The notes under the pieces were generated by a model. The model was given only the letters and a program-made list of their open reading frames with translations. It had not been told where the DNA came from and searched no databases. DNA of 64,000 nt, from the NCBI GenBank assembly GCA_023846275.1, contig JAIUJO010000083.1, positions 1,761,774 through 1,825,773 on the forward strand. The letters are read 5' to 3'. Shown one piece after another: positions 1-13,336 of the stretch (its first letter is position 1; each line of letters opens with the position of its first letter). The translations under genes and the position numbers were made by a program. The stretch comes from Vanilla planifolia (Eukaryota > Streptophyta > Magnoliopsida > Asparagales > Orchidaceae).

Positions 1-505
1 TTCAACTATTTTCAATTTCTATTTCTCCCACTTTTTAGTTTTTCCATAGAATTTTTATTATATTAAGTGTGCCTCATACTTGTTTTAAATTGTCTTAAGT
101 TTATACTTTGTTGCCAATTTTTGTGTTTGTTTCCATAGGGTAAGGGCATTGTGGCAATTATGCAAAAGCCCAAGGTTGGGTTGAGCCCAAAAAAACTCAA
201 GTAGGTTTGGGATTACCCGTAAGTAAAAATCCCAAGTAGGTTTGAGCTGAACCATAAGAAAAACCTCGCTTGTAATTTGGTTATTTTAGTAGCTTTTTCC
301 TAACACCGATTGGGGGATGTTGGCTCGATTTTGAGTCAAACCACCTCAAAAATTCTTTGTGTATTATTTTACTACTCTTTCTTGCTCTTACTTAAAAGAT
401 TTAAGTTTTAATTTACACTTAAAATTGAAAGAAAATCACAAAACTTTATTTACCACAATTCACCCCTCTTCTTGTGGGTTTACTTTAAGCATAAAGAATT
501 TCAAA
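1..505 (+). mobile_element. 3' part of a copia-like LTR (left edge, partial)
   Basis: This stretch is clearly homologous, by eye roughly four bases in five, to 41290-41805 in the same orientation. Both hold the same ordered landmarks: an AACCTCGCTTG segment, a 'caacaccg(a/g)ttggggg' segment, a TTTTGAGTC segment, and a CAATTCACCCC tract before TTGTGGGTTTAC. That order is typical of the U5 side of LTRs of plant Ty1/copia elements of the SIRE/Maximus kind, which is family knowledge and not proof. The element continues leftwards out of the window. No primer-binding site or internal region follows it, so it may be a solo LTR or an LTR fragment. It is an old fossil. Confidence 0.6.
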
Positions 506-3500
506 AACACATTTACTACTTAAGCTAAGTTCAAAGTCTGAATTGAACATTTTTATGATGACCTTAGATTAGAATTAAGTCAAATTGAAATTGATGATAA
601 TCTATTGTAAATAGACAAGTACATAAGAAATATCTTTTATGACTAAATTATATAATGATAACTGAATTTTTGTGGAAAATAATAGTATTTTCTTAAATGA
701 AATTTTACTTTTCTTGTTTTCAATTTGTGGGGTCAATGTTATTCTACACAGTTAATGTAAAAATTGTTATCTATGCATAGTGATTTTTTGAATTAAACTT
801 TAGTTTGAAAACTTAGATTAAATTTGCATTACCCTTGAGCTCTTTTTAATGATGGGAATCTCACTTTATATTAATCGTTAGATATATTTTTAATCTAAAA
901 GTTTATTTATTCTTCTTTTTGTGACACATTTATTTTAGTTTAAATTGAATTATTTAATCATTACTAATAAAGTTTCGAGAAATATTAGAATATTTATTTA
1001 AAATGTTTTTTGAGAAATGTAATGAAGAGGTTGCATTGTCATTTTTTAAATACATCTATGACACTTGACCAATATCAATAAGAATACAAATATTAATTTG
1101 AATAATATTGAAATGATTTTAAATAATATTGAAATCGAATAATTAAATTATTTTAAAATGTAAATGTTTTTAAATAAGTACTTTCTTGTGCTCCACTTCT
1201 ATTCAAAAGGAGCCATCGCCCTTCGATAGGCTTTAGATCATTAGTAGTTGGGTGCCAATGAGAGGAAGTAACTTAGAGGCCTCCTTAACTTGTTCAGATG
1301 GCTTCTTAATCCAAAGGGTTGCCCTTGTGTTGATCTAACTATTGAACCCTACTATTGGAGTTTAATGTCTTCGACTTGTCTTTGCATTTGCCTTCTAAAT
1401 TTTTTATATTAAATTGCTACAATGCACCAAGCTCAATAGATTATAGATTCTCAGTCACTATCCATCCAGCTCATTTTACACTTGGGTTTGGCAATGTCAA
1501 CCCACATTTTTTAAGTTATTGGGATAAGAAGGCGTCTATGTAAAGTACACATTATTGGAGTGCATCCCATGAGCTTTCAGTCAAACCTCAAGTCGAATAA
1601 GGTTGCTCCCCCTTATCAAGAGATTGAATAGGAGATCTGCATGCTCCTCGAGATGGCCCAAAACAATTTGACATAGAGCTATGCCTTAGGTGGCTATTGC
1701 CAAAGGATAGGCTTTGGTGGTTACACTTTATATGGATGATCCAATTAGTTCAAAAAGGGAAAAGTAATAGTCCAAATTAGTAAAAATGTTCATTTTGTGC
1801 ACCCTTAACTATTGATAAAAAAGTATGATTTTAAGAAATATTGTTTATTGATATAATAGACAACCTAACTTTTATTCAAAAAATAACAACGTAAATTCAA
1901 TCTAGTCTACCCGAAGTCCCTTCATTATCTGGACACCACTACAGTCTGCCCCAAATGAACAACCATGCAAAACGAGTAATGCACTCCCTTCACTTCCACC
2001 CTTCCCCATCCCTCAGACACAAAAAATAAAAATGTAAAGCTCATTCTAACTAGGCTTCATGCTTTGATAAGGTTGCTTGACTTTACCAGCTTTAACCAAT
2101 GAAACAACCTTGGCCATTCTTCATAGCTTGTCAAATCTTTTGGAAGCTCAGCAGGAACCTTGTGCTAGAGTTTTGTCCAAGGCAGCTACCATAGAGTTAG
2201 ATCAATTAATAAGCTTGATCTAGCTACCATAGAATTAGATCCTTGCCCTAACAAAGAAGTTTTTTCTCCATCAGATTAGAGGAAACATGTTGTAGATAAT
2301 TTCTCTAAGTAAGTTTCTCAGGAATTCTCTTATTGAAGGTTCATGTAAGCATAGCCCATTTTTGCACTTTGGCCATATATCCATTCTCTTGTACTGCATT
2401 TTTGGCTAAGTAGAGTATGATACCAAGCTTGCAAGTCTACATTTTGCTTAGGATTGAGTAAGCTTGTTGTTGTAAGTTGCTATTGCCTAGAGGATTCCTA
2501 ATATGAGTTTTTTTAAATTCCATAGAATATAAAGATTCAATTAAGCCTAAACTCACATTAAACAGCACACTAACAATTAAAGAGAACATCATTAATGAAA
2601 GTACAGTTAGTTGATTCAAAGGAAATCAAAGAATAGGACTACCACTAATTTAAAAACCTTTTCAATGCATGCATTCATTCACACAAATTGGAGAATTGGA
2701 TTTCACACAACTTATGCATATGGAAAAACCCTGAACTGTTAAAAATTATATAAGATGTATAGAATGAAAATAATGAAAAAGATCATATGTCAGTGAACAT
2801 GGGGATAAACACAAGTGATCTCACAGAAAAGTATCATACGACAGCGAACTTCTGACTGAACATGAGTGGTTAAGTGAGTTTAACATCAAATAAAGCTTCA
2901 TAAAGTTCAGTAATTATCAAGCATTCAAACTTATATAGGGTCAATCCCCCAAACTTTGCATTGAAGATCTGAAATAAGGCAATTCATGGGAAGATCTAAT
3001 GGTCAGAAGGCTGTGACGACATAAAGAGGTTGCTAGCATCAAGAGTTGCAAAACAAAGAAGTGGTAAGTGATGTTTGTAGTTGTCAGGATGAATAGTGTG
3101 GATGAAGGTAGAATAAGTGAAGACCAAAGGAATTAGTATTAGAGGGAAATAATCGATGAGGGCCAATCGTGGGTTAGGTAATCAAAAAGTAGGATGCAAT
3201 TGTTAGTTGATTTGGACAACATTGGGAAAGGTTGTCGATGTCACCAAGTGAGCTGAGGGTAGTGAGGTGGTAGGGTCTGTGAGAAAGTTAGCCAACAAAG
3301 TAGTTGGTAGAATAGAGAAATTGGATTAAGAGTTGGCAATTTAGGGTTTAGAAGTGAGGGGTGGCCAAATTTAAATTGTAAACTATTGAACAAAAATCAT
3401 GAGGATTAATAGATTGGAGAAAGGTTGCAAAAATAGAAAAAAGATTATCAAAGGATGGACTACAATGAAATTTGATAATAACAAAAACTCTCCTTTTGTG

Positions 3501-4130
3501 TCATAATTTTCACCCTCTCAATAGCTAATTCAAAGTTCACTAAGTTGAATTTAACTCATCAATAGATTTGTATCAAAAGACTAATTCTAAAATACATTAT
3601 ATTATTCAAAATTGGCTAAACATAAGAACCTAAGCCTCATTACATATAGAGTTTATGTATAAGTCATGTAATGTTGTTCATTACGTCGGACTAAAAGACA
3701 AAATGTTGAAGGAAGAATGATAAGGGGACCTTGCGATACAAATTTCTGCAACAAACCTAATATTTATTCAAAACAATGTTGTCTCGTGATACATTCGTGT
3801 TATCCCAAGATGCATCATATACTTTGATCCATGTGTTTCTCATAAAAAAATAGGTTTTCCACTTTTTTATTTGTTCTATGTAGCTTTCATCATTCAAATA
3901 AAAATATGATCCATGTCTTTCCCAAAGTTGAGATGCCTACTTTAGTGTCATCAATATGTTCAAACTATTTTTTGTCTTAAATCCAATTACATGATTTACT
4001 TTCAAATTCTAATTAAAAATAAATAGAATACTTTATTCTATGTTAATATTCATGTTCATACAATAATAAGTGGAGTATAAATAAAATAAGAAGTACAAAA
4101 ATAGGACTCATTGTGATAACCCTTTTTCTT
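506..4130. other. Unassigned AT-rich DNA
   Basis: I see no gene here. The only open frames are about 60 codons and lack splice context or family resemblance. A short local repeat at 2190-2245 (two versions of 'agctaccatag(a)attagatc') is the only internal structure noticed. The stretch is probably old repeat-derived intergenic DNA. Confidence 0.5.
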
Positions 4131-6350
4131 TCACTCAACCTTTTTCGGATTTGAGTAGTATTAAATTTCTTTATTTCTTTTACTAATTTTGAAACCATAA
4201 AAGATTTTCAATCTTTTTAAATCTTTAAAAATCAAGTAACCAAAAAAATTTAAACAATTTAAAGGAATCATTTTAAATGAATTGTAAAAGTGAATAAAAC
4301 CAACAATCCATGCAATTCTAGAAATTACAAGTTTTCCCACTTTCTTTTAAAATCACCAATTTCATCCATCACTACCTAAAGAGATTATAATGCATGTCAT
4401 TTTGATCAAATAATCCTAATAAACCCATAACAACACTTCTATGACAATGTAATATCTTTCAAATCATTACATTCTAGATCTCGCTTTTTGTCGATATTCC
4501 CTGGTGTTTCACATTTTGATCTAAAGGTGTTCGGACAAAAATAGATTGAGCCAACTGTCACTCGCATAGTGCCAATATATGTACATATACGTAAAATAAG
4601 TAATATTTGGGAAGCAAATTGCAAGGTCAATTGTAAACAATATAATATATTCAAAGAGTATGTGAGCATATGAGCTACAAAAATAAAATCAATTACGAAA
4701 CAAAACCTTTTAGCACCTTTAGCATTTTTATCTTGTGTTATCTTTATGCATTAGCTTGTTACTTTTAATTGTTGCCATCTTTTACATCCATTTAAGGTTT
4801 GGCTTAAAAATAGGCCAATTTATAAACAAATTAGACATATTTTGAAACACATCATTCAAAATATAATTAAATCAAATAAAGGCTCATTTAGCTCATTTGT
4901 AGAACTATCATTCTAAAGTTGTTGTCACCAGTTTAGATAACAATTAGCTTTTTCATTTTTTAACACTATCCTTTCTTTACCGAAATTGTTTTTTTTCTTT
5001 TTCACATTTTTTTTAATTTTGTCTATTATCACAAGTAATGCTTTATTTCTTTTTTTTCTTATTTTGTGATCATTATCACAATAATATTTTTCTTACCCTT
5101 TTCCTTTAAAACTTTTCACATAATATGTAAATACATAAGGCAATACAATATTTCATACTCAAGTAATATATGAAATTAAACATGTGAAAAAAATTGCTTT
5201 TTTATAAAGAATCAATCAACCTCGATAATTTTCTTTTAAGCCATCCCATAAGGGTTTTACAATTCTAACAAGCATCAACATAATTTTAAGATTGTTCATT
5301 CTATTTCTCAATTATTCCTTTTATTCAATTAAGGTATCAATTTCATTTCAGTTTAAATAATAAGGAATCGATAAGCACATTGACAACATCGCAAATAAAT
5401 GAACAAAATGTCAAACTCAAGTTGATTGATTAAATTCTTTTTTCACTATGAAGCTATTAGTTTTGATCAATAATGCAACCAATAATCTTATCTACACAAA
5501 AATATCAATTTACCATTTCATATCATCATTTAAGGGAACTCTTGTCTTCTAACATACATCAAACATATTCACTTATATGCAACTTATTTATACAAGCATC
5601 ATCAACAAGTTATTTCTCAAATGAATAAATCCTATAGTCTATAATAAACATTACATCAAAATATATACGCATAGTGTGATATTTTTTACCTCTTAATTTC
5701 TATGTAATAGTATCGCCAAGAATAAAAATTTTGCACAAGTTCACTTTCATCTCTTAGGTGCTACAATACCTGTGACTAGATCCTTTGGTTCTTGGTAGTG
5801 CTTTCTTTCACTTTTTTCTTCAGTCTAATGCACTTGGTTGAGTTAATCTCTTTGATTTTTCTTGGAAATTTTTGTCCAAGCTTGACCTCACATTTTATTT
5901 TATACATAGCCAATGTTCCTTTACATTCTCATTAGTTCCACTTCCTCCAACAGCTATGTTCTTTCATCTAAGTGTATTCTTACATCCATGCCTTCATAAC
6001 TCTAATGGTTTCTCATCAATTATCATGATGATTTATTTAGTCGTTTGCTATTTTAGAATTAATAAGCTTTCAGTTATGCAGTGTCGTACTGTACAATCCT
6101 TTCATTTCGTATCATACAAATTATGATATTCAACTTTGTCTATTATTAATTCTACTAATTAATGTTATACAATTTCATAATCATACTTGTATGCTACCTT
6201 TTAATGCACATTTGTTTATGTCATAATCAATGACATTCCCATGCAACTTTACTGTTAACTTGATCATACTTATATGATTATACTCATCTTATTTTATGAT
6301 ATTTTTTAATTTTTTCATTCATTACTCATCTCTTACAATAAAGTATTCTC
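4131..6350. other. Unassigned AT-rich DNA, possibly LTR-derived
   Basis: No coding homology was recognised. Parts (about 4390-4680 and 5690-5880) have the less AT-biased, pyrimidine-rich look of plant LTR or untranslated retroelement sequence, but I found no second copy in the window to prove an LTR. The 84-codon open frame at 5872 resembles nothing I know and is probably chance. Confidence 0.35.
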
Positions 6351-6379
6351 ACCCTGATGGGTTATACTCACCTTTTATC

Positions 6380-6665
6380 ATTATAGTAGATCTATATAGG
6401 TATAGATGAGTTATCCTTTTCATATATTATATATATTAAAATGTGTAAACATAAATAAGCTATCCTTATCTTAGGCTTTTCTCACCTTATTTAGGTATAA
6501 TAAACTATGTAGATGTATATAAGTAATTCTTGCTCTATATAATATATAGTAGAACACTATAGATATGGAAAGTGATATTCTTTCCTTGGGTTGTCCTCAT
6601 ATTATATCATGTCTAATAGAATCTGTATAAATATAGATGAGCTATTCTCATCTTGTATCATATAT
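6380..6665. repeat. Degenerate short tandem repeat
   Basis: A phrase of the type 'ata(g/a)at(g)ag(c/t)tat(t/c)c', followed by a CT-rich word and a TATA-rich word, recurs near 6402, 6450, 6515 and 6632. The spacing is irregular at roughly 45-120 bases and the copies are well diverged. No gene overlaps it. This is a visual call only. Confidence 0.4.
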
Positions 6666-9354
6666 ACTTGTGGTGTGTGAGGTTATAATATGGTATAAGA
6701 TTTTTTGAGGATAATATATTTAGAGGTATATCAATAATTTTATTTTCTCAATTGATAATCAAGCATACCAAATATCTATATTCCAAATTATTTTTTATTT
6801 ATTAACATATAAAAGTTTATATTATATTGCATGTCAATATCATTATTATATAACACCATAAATTAATAACTCGTGAATAAAATATTAGATAAATAATGAT
6901 AATCCAAGAAAATAATTTCATAATTATTACATTTGTGTAAAAATTTTCTAATATCTATGAATTTTATAAAAAGAACGTGATTTTATAAATAATTTATCAG
7001 CATATTTACATCATAATTACTAAGTTTATCTATTATCCATATTGCATAAAAAAATAAAAAATATTCTAATGCTTATAAAGCTTATTAAAAGATAATAACA
7101 TCAAAAAATTTATCACTTTATAAAAAATTATAAATAAATTTATTAATATATTTATATCATAATTATCAAATTTATTTATCTAAATATAAAAGTTAACTTC
7201 TTTTTTTAATCTAAATCTTTTCTTGATTTTTTACATTATCATGTATATTTAATGCTCAACATATGTTCTATATGTGGCACGTTTATAAAAAGAGCATAAT
7301 TTGAAGCATCATGCTTTGTTGTAATTAAAAGTAAATTGCATGATGGTACCACATGTACCCATTATTAAATCATTTGACAAGCTTGAAGAGGCACACATTA
7401 GAGACCACCGTGTCAACTAAAATTTCTTCGACTTGACCTTTTCAAGACAATGAATCCAATTATCGTACATGGATGTGAATTCAACATCGTCTCCAAATCA
7501 AGCGTAGTGGCTAGGATTGATTGCATTAGCATCCATCATTAGAGATAACTTTCACCAATATCTTCTTGACTTAGATTTGAATAGAAACAACTCATGGGTA
7601 GTCTGCTCCTCTACAACTTTGTTGTCTTTATAACCTTCTTATCATTAATGGTAGACTGTGGTCAAGTTCCTTCAACCTAACAAAAATCACATTATTCTTA
7701 ATAACAACACCAATCCAATTTTCCCTTTCTGATTATCTTCCTTGCCCCTCAATCTCCTCAATTTAGAACATAACTCCCAACAATATCTCTTGATATAACT
7801 TAGTCTCCAAGAAAGACAAAATTAAAAAACTTTAGAAAAAATGGAAATGCCTTAATCTATGGATTCCTTCTTTTTGTTTTTTCTCTTGAAGCCATCATCC
7901 TTTGACATCCAAACTCAACCATTATTCTTCTCAATAGCAATTATAAACATGAATGATTGCTAGTTATTGTTGAAGAGATAGAATGATAACCGTGACAATC
8001 TAAGTAAACCTATCAAATGTTTCATCAAGAAGCTCTTCTTTCCAAGATTCAACAAAAGAGACCACCCATCTCAAAAATTATGAGTTACAATCTTGCATCA
8101 ACTACTTTCATGGCTATCAAGCTATGCTACTTCCTCTATCTAGCCTCCTCATAACTGGGATAAGACTTCCATAGAAACTACTTGAATTGACTCCAACTAC
8201 AAATCCATACAACTCTAGAAAACAAAAGATTGTTTCATCATGCGAATGCATAATAAATTAGTTTTTCAAAGGAAACCTTGTTGAAACTTTTACACTCAAA
8301 GATGCAAAAATACATTTCCAACTATCTATCCATGCATTCTACTTCCTTACATCAATCACTACAAAATAGGATGCTTAACTTAGCCACCACTTTGAAAGAT
8401 TTCAAGAAATCATTGTCACTTTTCTTAACCATCACCTAAAGTTCTTTCTTCTTCACCAGTTATCATCATCTACGCTTCTTCTTGTATTGGACTCATCTCC
8501 AACTATCAACGATCCTCAAAATTACGTTTCATCACCACATGTCTCATCATCTCCATCAAAAGTTGTACTTGTTGAGTTAGAAAAACAACATGCTCTTACA
8601 ACGATGCAAATATTTATCTTACTAAGTCATTTCTCTTCTCATGTTGCCTTTATCCTCAACAATATTTCCACATCTCAAGTAGACCATACATTTACCAAGA
8701 TCTACACTAGGTAAGATCTAATACTCTAATGGTAAAATATGATCCATCTTATAGACAGAATGATTACATTGCCACAAAAAACATATAGAAAGAAATAAAA
8801 TGCAATACAAATTAGTTACATAGAGAAACTCCAACTTTTCAATTAAAGAAAACCAAAACTAGTCTACTTATGAAGTAAATTCTCAAAAACTAGGCAACAA
8901 GTTCAAAGAAAACACCTCTCACCTAGAGTAATTATTCACGATACCCTCAATCATGAAATCACATGACACTCTAAAGTGCCAAGCCAATTGCACCAATACC
9001 AATAACTCCTCCACAAATCATTTTTATAGTATAAAAGCTCTTAGTAACCAAAATTAAGAGATATACATAAAACATCTAATCAAAACTAACTAAGAAATAA
9101 ATAAAACCAAAATCATGGCCATTAAAAATCAAATACTAATTTGATGCATTCAAATTCTAAATTTGCACTTACCCAGATGTCCTTGCACAACTATAATAAA
9201 TTTGGAGTAACTTCTTCCACAAATATTGAAATTAGATTATTAAAAATAGAGTTAGAAAGCCAACAAGATTTTCTAAAACTTTCTAGTTCATTACTCAATC
9301 AAAATCCAATTGAAATGAATCCAAAAATCACCAAAATGTTTTAATGTGACTTGA
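6666..9354. other. AT-rich DNA followed by a G-poor block
   Basis: From 6666 to about 7300 the sequence is almost pure A/T. From about 7300 to 9350 the plus strand becomes rich in C, A and T but poor in G. Such skew is often left by retroelement coding sequence lying on the opposite strand. No protein family was recognised on either strand. The 75-codon frame at 8487 is serine-rich and looks like chance. Confidence 0.35.
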
Positions 9355-9379
9355 TTCCCATGTGTACTTGCCTTGATTG

Positions 9380-9786
9380 CTCTTGAGGGCACTACTTGAG
9401 CCTTTGTTCCCATCATCTCAAGATCTATACTTCCTTCTCAACAATTGTAGAAAGTTTCACTACACATTCCTTATACTCAAGGCTTAACCCTCGAGAACTC
9501 CAACTGACACATCAACTATGTTCCTCAAGACCATAATCTACCTTGCATATGCCCATTGATTGTCAAAACTACCTCAAGTAAGCTTTCTCAAAGAATACAT
9601 CTTACTCAAGCTCTCTCTTAAAATATTCATCCACGTCAAGCCCACTTACATGGGCCTCAAGTCCAACCAACACCTCTTAAGAATAATATCTTAAGTTACC
9701 TCTCTTATCTTCCTTGAGTGTTCTCAAGGCCTACAACATTCCCTCAAGATGTCTTTTATTCCTCTTAAAGCCTCCCTTGAGAACAA
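9380..9786. repeat. Cluster of CTCAAG/CTTGAG hexamers
   Basis: CTCAAG occurs eight times and its reverse complement CTTGAG four times within about 400 bases, while chance would give well under one of each. The spacing is irregular, so this is not a simple tandem repeat. The surrounding text is more C-rich than its flanks. I know of no named element with this signature. It could be a decayed short-unit satellite or a retroelement untranslated region. Confidence 0.6.
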
Positions 9787-11100
9787 AAGTAGATCCAAAT
9801 TATTTACAATTAAATTAAGTAGCATTATCAATATTTAACAATTTATCAATATGGAAGTAACAAAAGGTTTGTGTTAGGGTAAAGTTTCACTAGAAATTCA
9901 TTAAAGAAAAATGATTCTTAAAAATTAAATATGATATATTTGAGAACTAAAAAGATAAAACAATAAAAAAATTTCTATTTAATCCTAACATATCCCAATT
10001 CTACATAATATAATGAGTTATTAAGTATTTAAAAAAGAATGTTTCAACAAATGCTTATACAAGTAGGACTCATGATCAATGATATTTTTCCTTTTAGAAA
10101 TATCTATAACATATAATTGTTGTCACCTAAGATGATTTTTGATACTGAAATGCAAAAGGCAATCCTTCTCTATTCTATTTTTTTTACTTTTTAGAGAAAC
10201 TATTATTCTACTTCTATTTAGATTGTCATTTCCATTTTTTGTTTAGACCAAAAATATCTTTTTTTCAATATTTACTAATTCTCATATACAAAAAGCAAAC
10301 CAAAAGATAAAATGCATATTTGGTGTTCATTGATGGAATATAAGATACTCAAAAAGTTTTTCCCCTAAGAAAACTAACTAAAAAACTTCAAGTTTTAAGG
10401 ATTCATAAAAGATCCCCTCAATACAAATATAATAATTTAGTTTTAACTTTTACAACTAAAAAATATATATAAGATTATAATATCCTAAAAAAAGACATAG
10501 CCACTCGAAGAGTGCTCACTTCTTATGTGGCATTAGGCCTGAATTGGATATCATATTGGTGTTGTTATAGCTTATTGCTAAAGAATACCATATTCCTACT
10601 ACCATAATCACCATATGCCTAGAGTGAGATCACACGCGGTTGATCATCTATGTCCTACACTCCTTGAAACCCAAGCATCTTGGAGCTTTTATGCAATGTT
10701 TGCCCCCAGTAATACAAGTTCAAGTACACTATTAAGCATTACTTATCTTCTCCTAGAAAAAAGTGATTCAGTAATTAAATACTTAAAAATGTCAGTGCAT
10801 AAGCACTTTTGGATCTAATAAATAGTACACTAAATAGCAAAAAATTGACTCAGGTATATCATTCAAAAACACAAAACACACATAAATAGCAAAGGATGCA
10901 ATCAAAAGATGATATAGTATGCAAGATACTTAAAAATGTTAACACAAAGAAATACTTTACAAATCAACAGTAAAAGAAGAACCCAAGCAATGTACATAGG
11001 AAGAAAAAGATGAACTCAAGGATGTAACTCAATAACATGTCAAGTTCACTTAACAACAATATATCATTTGAATGAGGATATGGTGTGCAAGAGACTTAAC
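9787..11100. other. Unassigned AT-rich DNA downstream of the AUG5 remnant
   Basis: In AUG5 orientation this is where the C-terminal exons should lie. I looked for the conserved C-terminal blocks of the family on the minus strand and could not find them. One open frame at 10615-10818 on the plus strand has no recognised relative. Confidence 0.45.
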
Positions 11101-11894
11101 AATATCAGCACGTAAAAATGCAGTGTAAGGAGACTCAAGTTCTGATCTTTGAGAGTCAAACTCTTCAATTTTCTTCCATTTTGTTCGCAAAGAATCTTCT
11201 ACTTCTTTCCACTCCAAAAACAACTTGTTCAAGTGTTGAATCCTAGATGTCAATGTATTAATGCTAGTTTTTAGTCCAGCAACATCTCTTTCTTTGCCCA
11301 AACATCCAGTTGAACAATACATAATACAAAGTGATCAAGGCCATGGAATCAAGGAAAGGGTTCATTGTATTGCAATGGAAGATTGCATATATAAAACTCC
11401 TACGTGCAATAATCCTCACGCTGCTAGCTTATGCATTTTACAAATTGAAGTTAAAAACACTATAAGCTAAGCTATGATATAATTCGATGCAGTTTCAAAA
11501 AATTTCAATGAGAACCATGATCAAAATCCTTAACTTTTGAACTCAAATAGTAATGAATATAATTGGATGAAAATGCTCAACAAAAATGCATTCTTTTTTG
11601 ACAAAATATATGTTTGCTTTCTATGATGATTAATAAAAAAGAAACATGCATAATGTAAGCACCAAATATTCAAAAATATGGTGTAAGGAATATATAATTT
11701 CGAAAATCTTATGGTAGGTACGACTCCATGAAGTTTGGCATGTTAAAGATTGACAACACTTAGCATCAGAACAAAAACATGAATAAAGAAAATTCACAAA
11801 ATTCCATATCAATGATACATAGCAATGATCCATATATAATTTAAAAACTTCCTACAAAAAATCCTATTTTAAGAAATTGCTCGGGCCACATCAC

Positions 11895-12070
11895 CTGAAA
11901 ATTCCTTGTGTACCAAGGTTCTGTGATTGGACTCCATAATGTAGTGCTATTGTTGCAACTTCACCTTTTCCATGTAATCGCTTTACAAGTTTCTGGCTAA
12001 TGCTTTTAGCTTCAGATGCCTTGCTCAGTGCATCTTCAGTAGCCACAAACTGCTGGACATGAGCTTTTTG
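11895..12070 (-). pseudogene. AUG5: AUG5 exon 4 remnant
   Basis: It encodes [20 protein letters not shown], then [16 protein letters not shown] and a QSQNLGTQG tail. The donor at 11895/11894 (CAG|GTGATG) is intact, but the acceptor has lost a clear AG before the CAA codon. It is separated from exon 3 by about 3.1 kb of AT-rich intron holding the compound microsatellite at 13271. Confidence 0.85.
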
Positions 12071-13270
12071 AAAGGAAAAGGGAAGCATGATATACATCAT
12101 TACGAGTTCTAAAATGAACCACAATAAAATTGCGAAAAGATGATTCCTATGAGATAAAGCATTTCCATAAGTGTTTTCATTTGAAATAATTTCCTTAGTG
12201 TTATGTGGATATCTTCATAACCATAACTAAAAGTGTACAAGGTTATCTAAAGTAGCCGACATGCATATGGCTTTTAAATAAACCAAAAAAACATGTCTAT
12301 GAGTAGTACCATAAATGTTCACATCAATCTCATTAAAAATTGGGAAAGGAAATACCCAGAAAAGCTCCATACTACAAAGTGTAAATGTCCAAGGAAAATG
12401 AGACCATGAAAATCTTTTGGACAACGAGATCCTTAACTAAAAATTTACTACTCATTTTTCCAGTTTCTTTAATGCATGGCCAATTTTCAAAGCAGACTAT
12501 TAAAGGCAAGGTCAACTTCAAGCACGTTGTTAAATCTCAACTTCACACAAACATAGCATGTAGTTTAGGATTTCGGCAATGAAACTTCTGCTAAAGGATA
12601 ACAACATGCCCAACCATCATATTTGTTACAATTTTCCACACTAAAGATTTAAATCTTAGGTTAAAATCACAAAATAAACATTTCAAAATCAATTGGCTAT
12701 ATGAGAAATTTGTTAATCAAGTAAATATTTCCATGTTAATGAAATAAGAATCCATATTTTGTAGATGTCTTAAGCCGTCCCAAACTACCAACTGTCATTT
12801 TAACGCAATTATATGAACCAAGTTGAGCCAATCCCAACCATTTGTTTTAAACTACATGCTGATCTATATAATTTCCATCCATTCCTCATGTAGATAACCC
12901 TTACAAGTCATTAAAAAACATTAAGAACAATTGTATAGTCAAAAAATAAACATAGCATTTACTATCCCCTGATAGAAATATGTTTACATTAGCTAGGTTA
13001 CTTCATTTAATAACAAATATTAATTATTAGTTATCACTTAAGAGGGGTTAACGAAAAAATTGTCTACTAATCGAAATGGATAAAAAACTTTTACATTTAT
13101 TAAAAATAAGCTTGCAAAAAAGTCAATATGTTCACTAACCTAAGTGATTAATAAAATAATGTCAATACAAATATTAATAATAAGTTTGGATTATTAAATT
13201 AAGTCAATTAGTGCATATTAAGTGGAGTTACATAAAATATGTAAATTAATAATTTAACTATGTATATACA

Positions 13271-13336
13271 TGCACACACACACACACACACACATACCTA
13301 CATACATGAATACATACATACATACATACATACATG
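13271..13336. repeat. Compound (CA)n-(CATA)n microsatellite
   Basis: A run of about eleven CA units is followed by tandem CATA/TACA tetranucleotides with one or two interruptions. It lies in the long intron between AUG5 exons 3 and 4. It is likely length-polymorphic. Confidence 0.9.

Noticed and set aside
10615-10818. A plus-strand frame of 67 codons with mixed composition
   Set aside because: No homology, no splice or promoter context, and it lies where AUG5 C-terminal exons were sought and not found.
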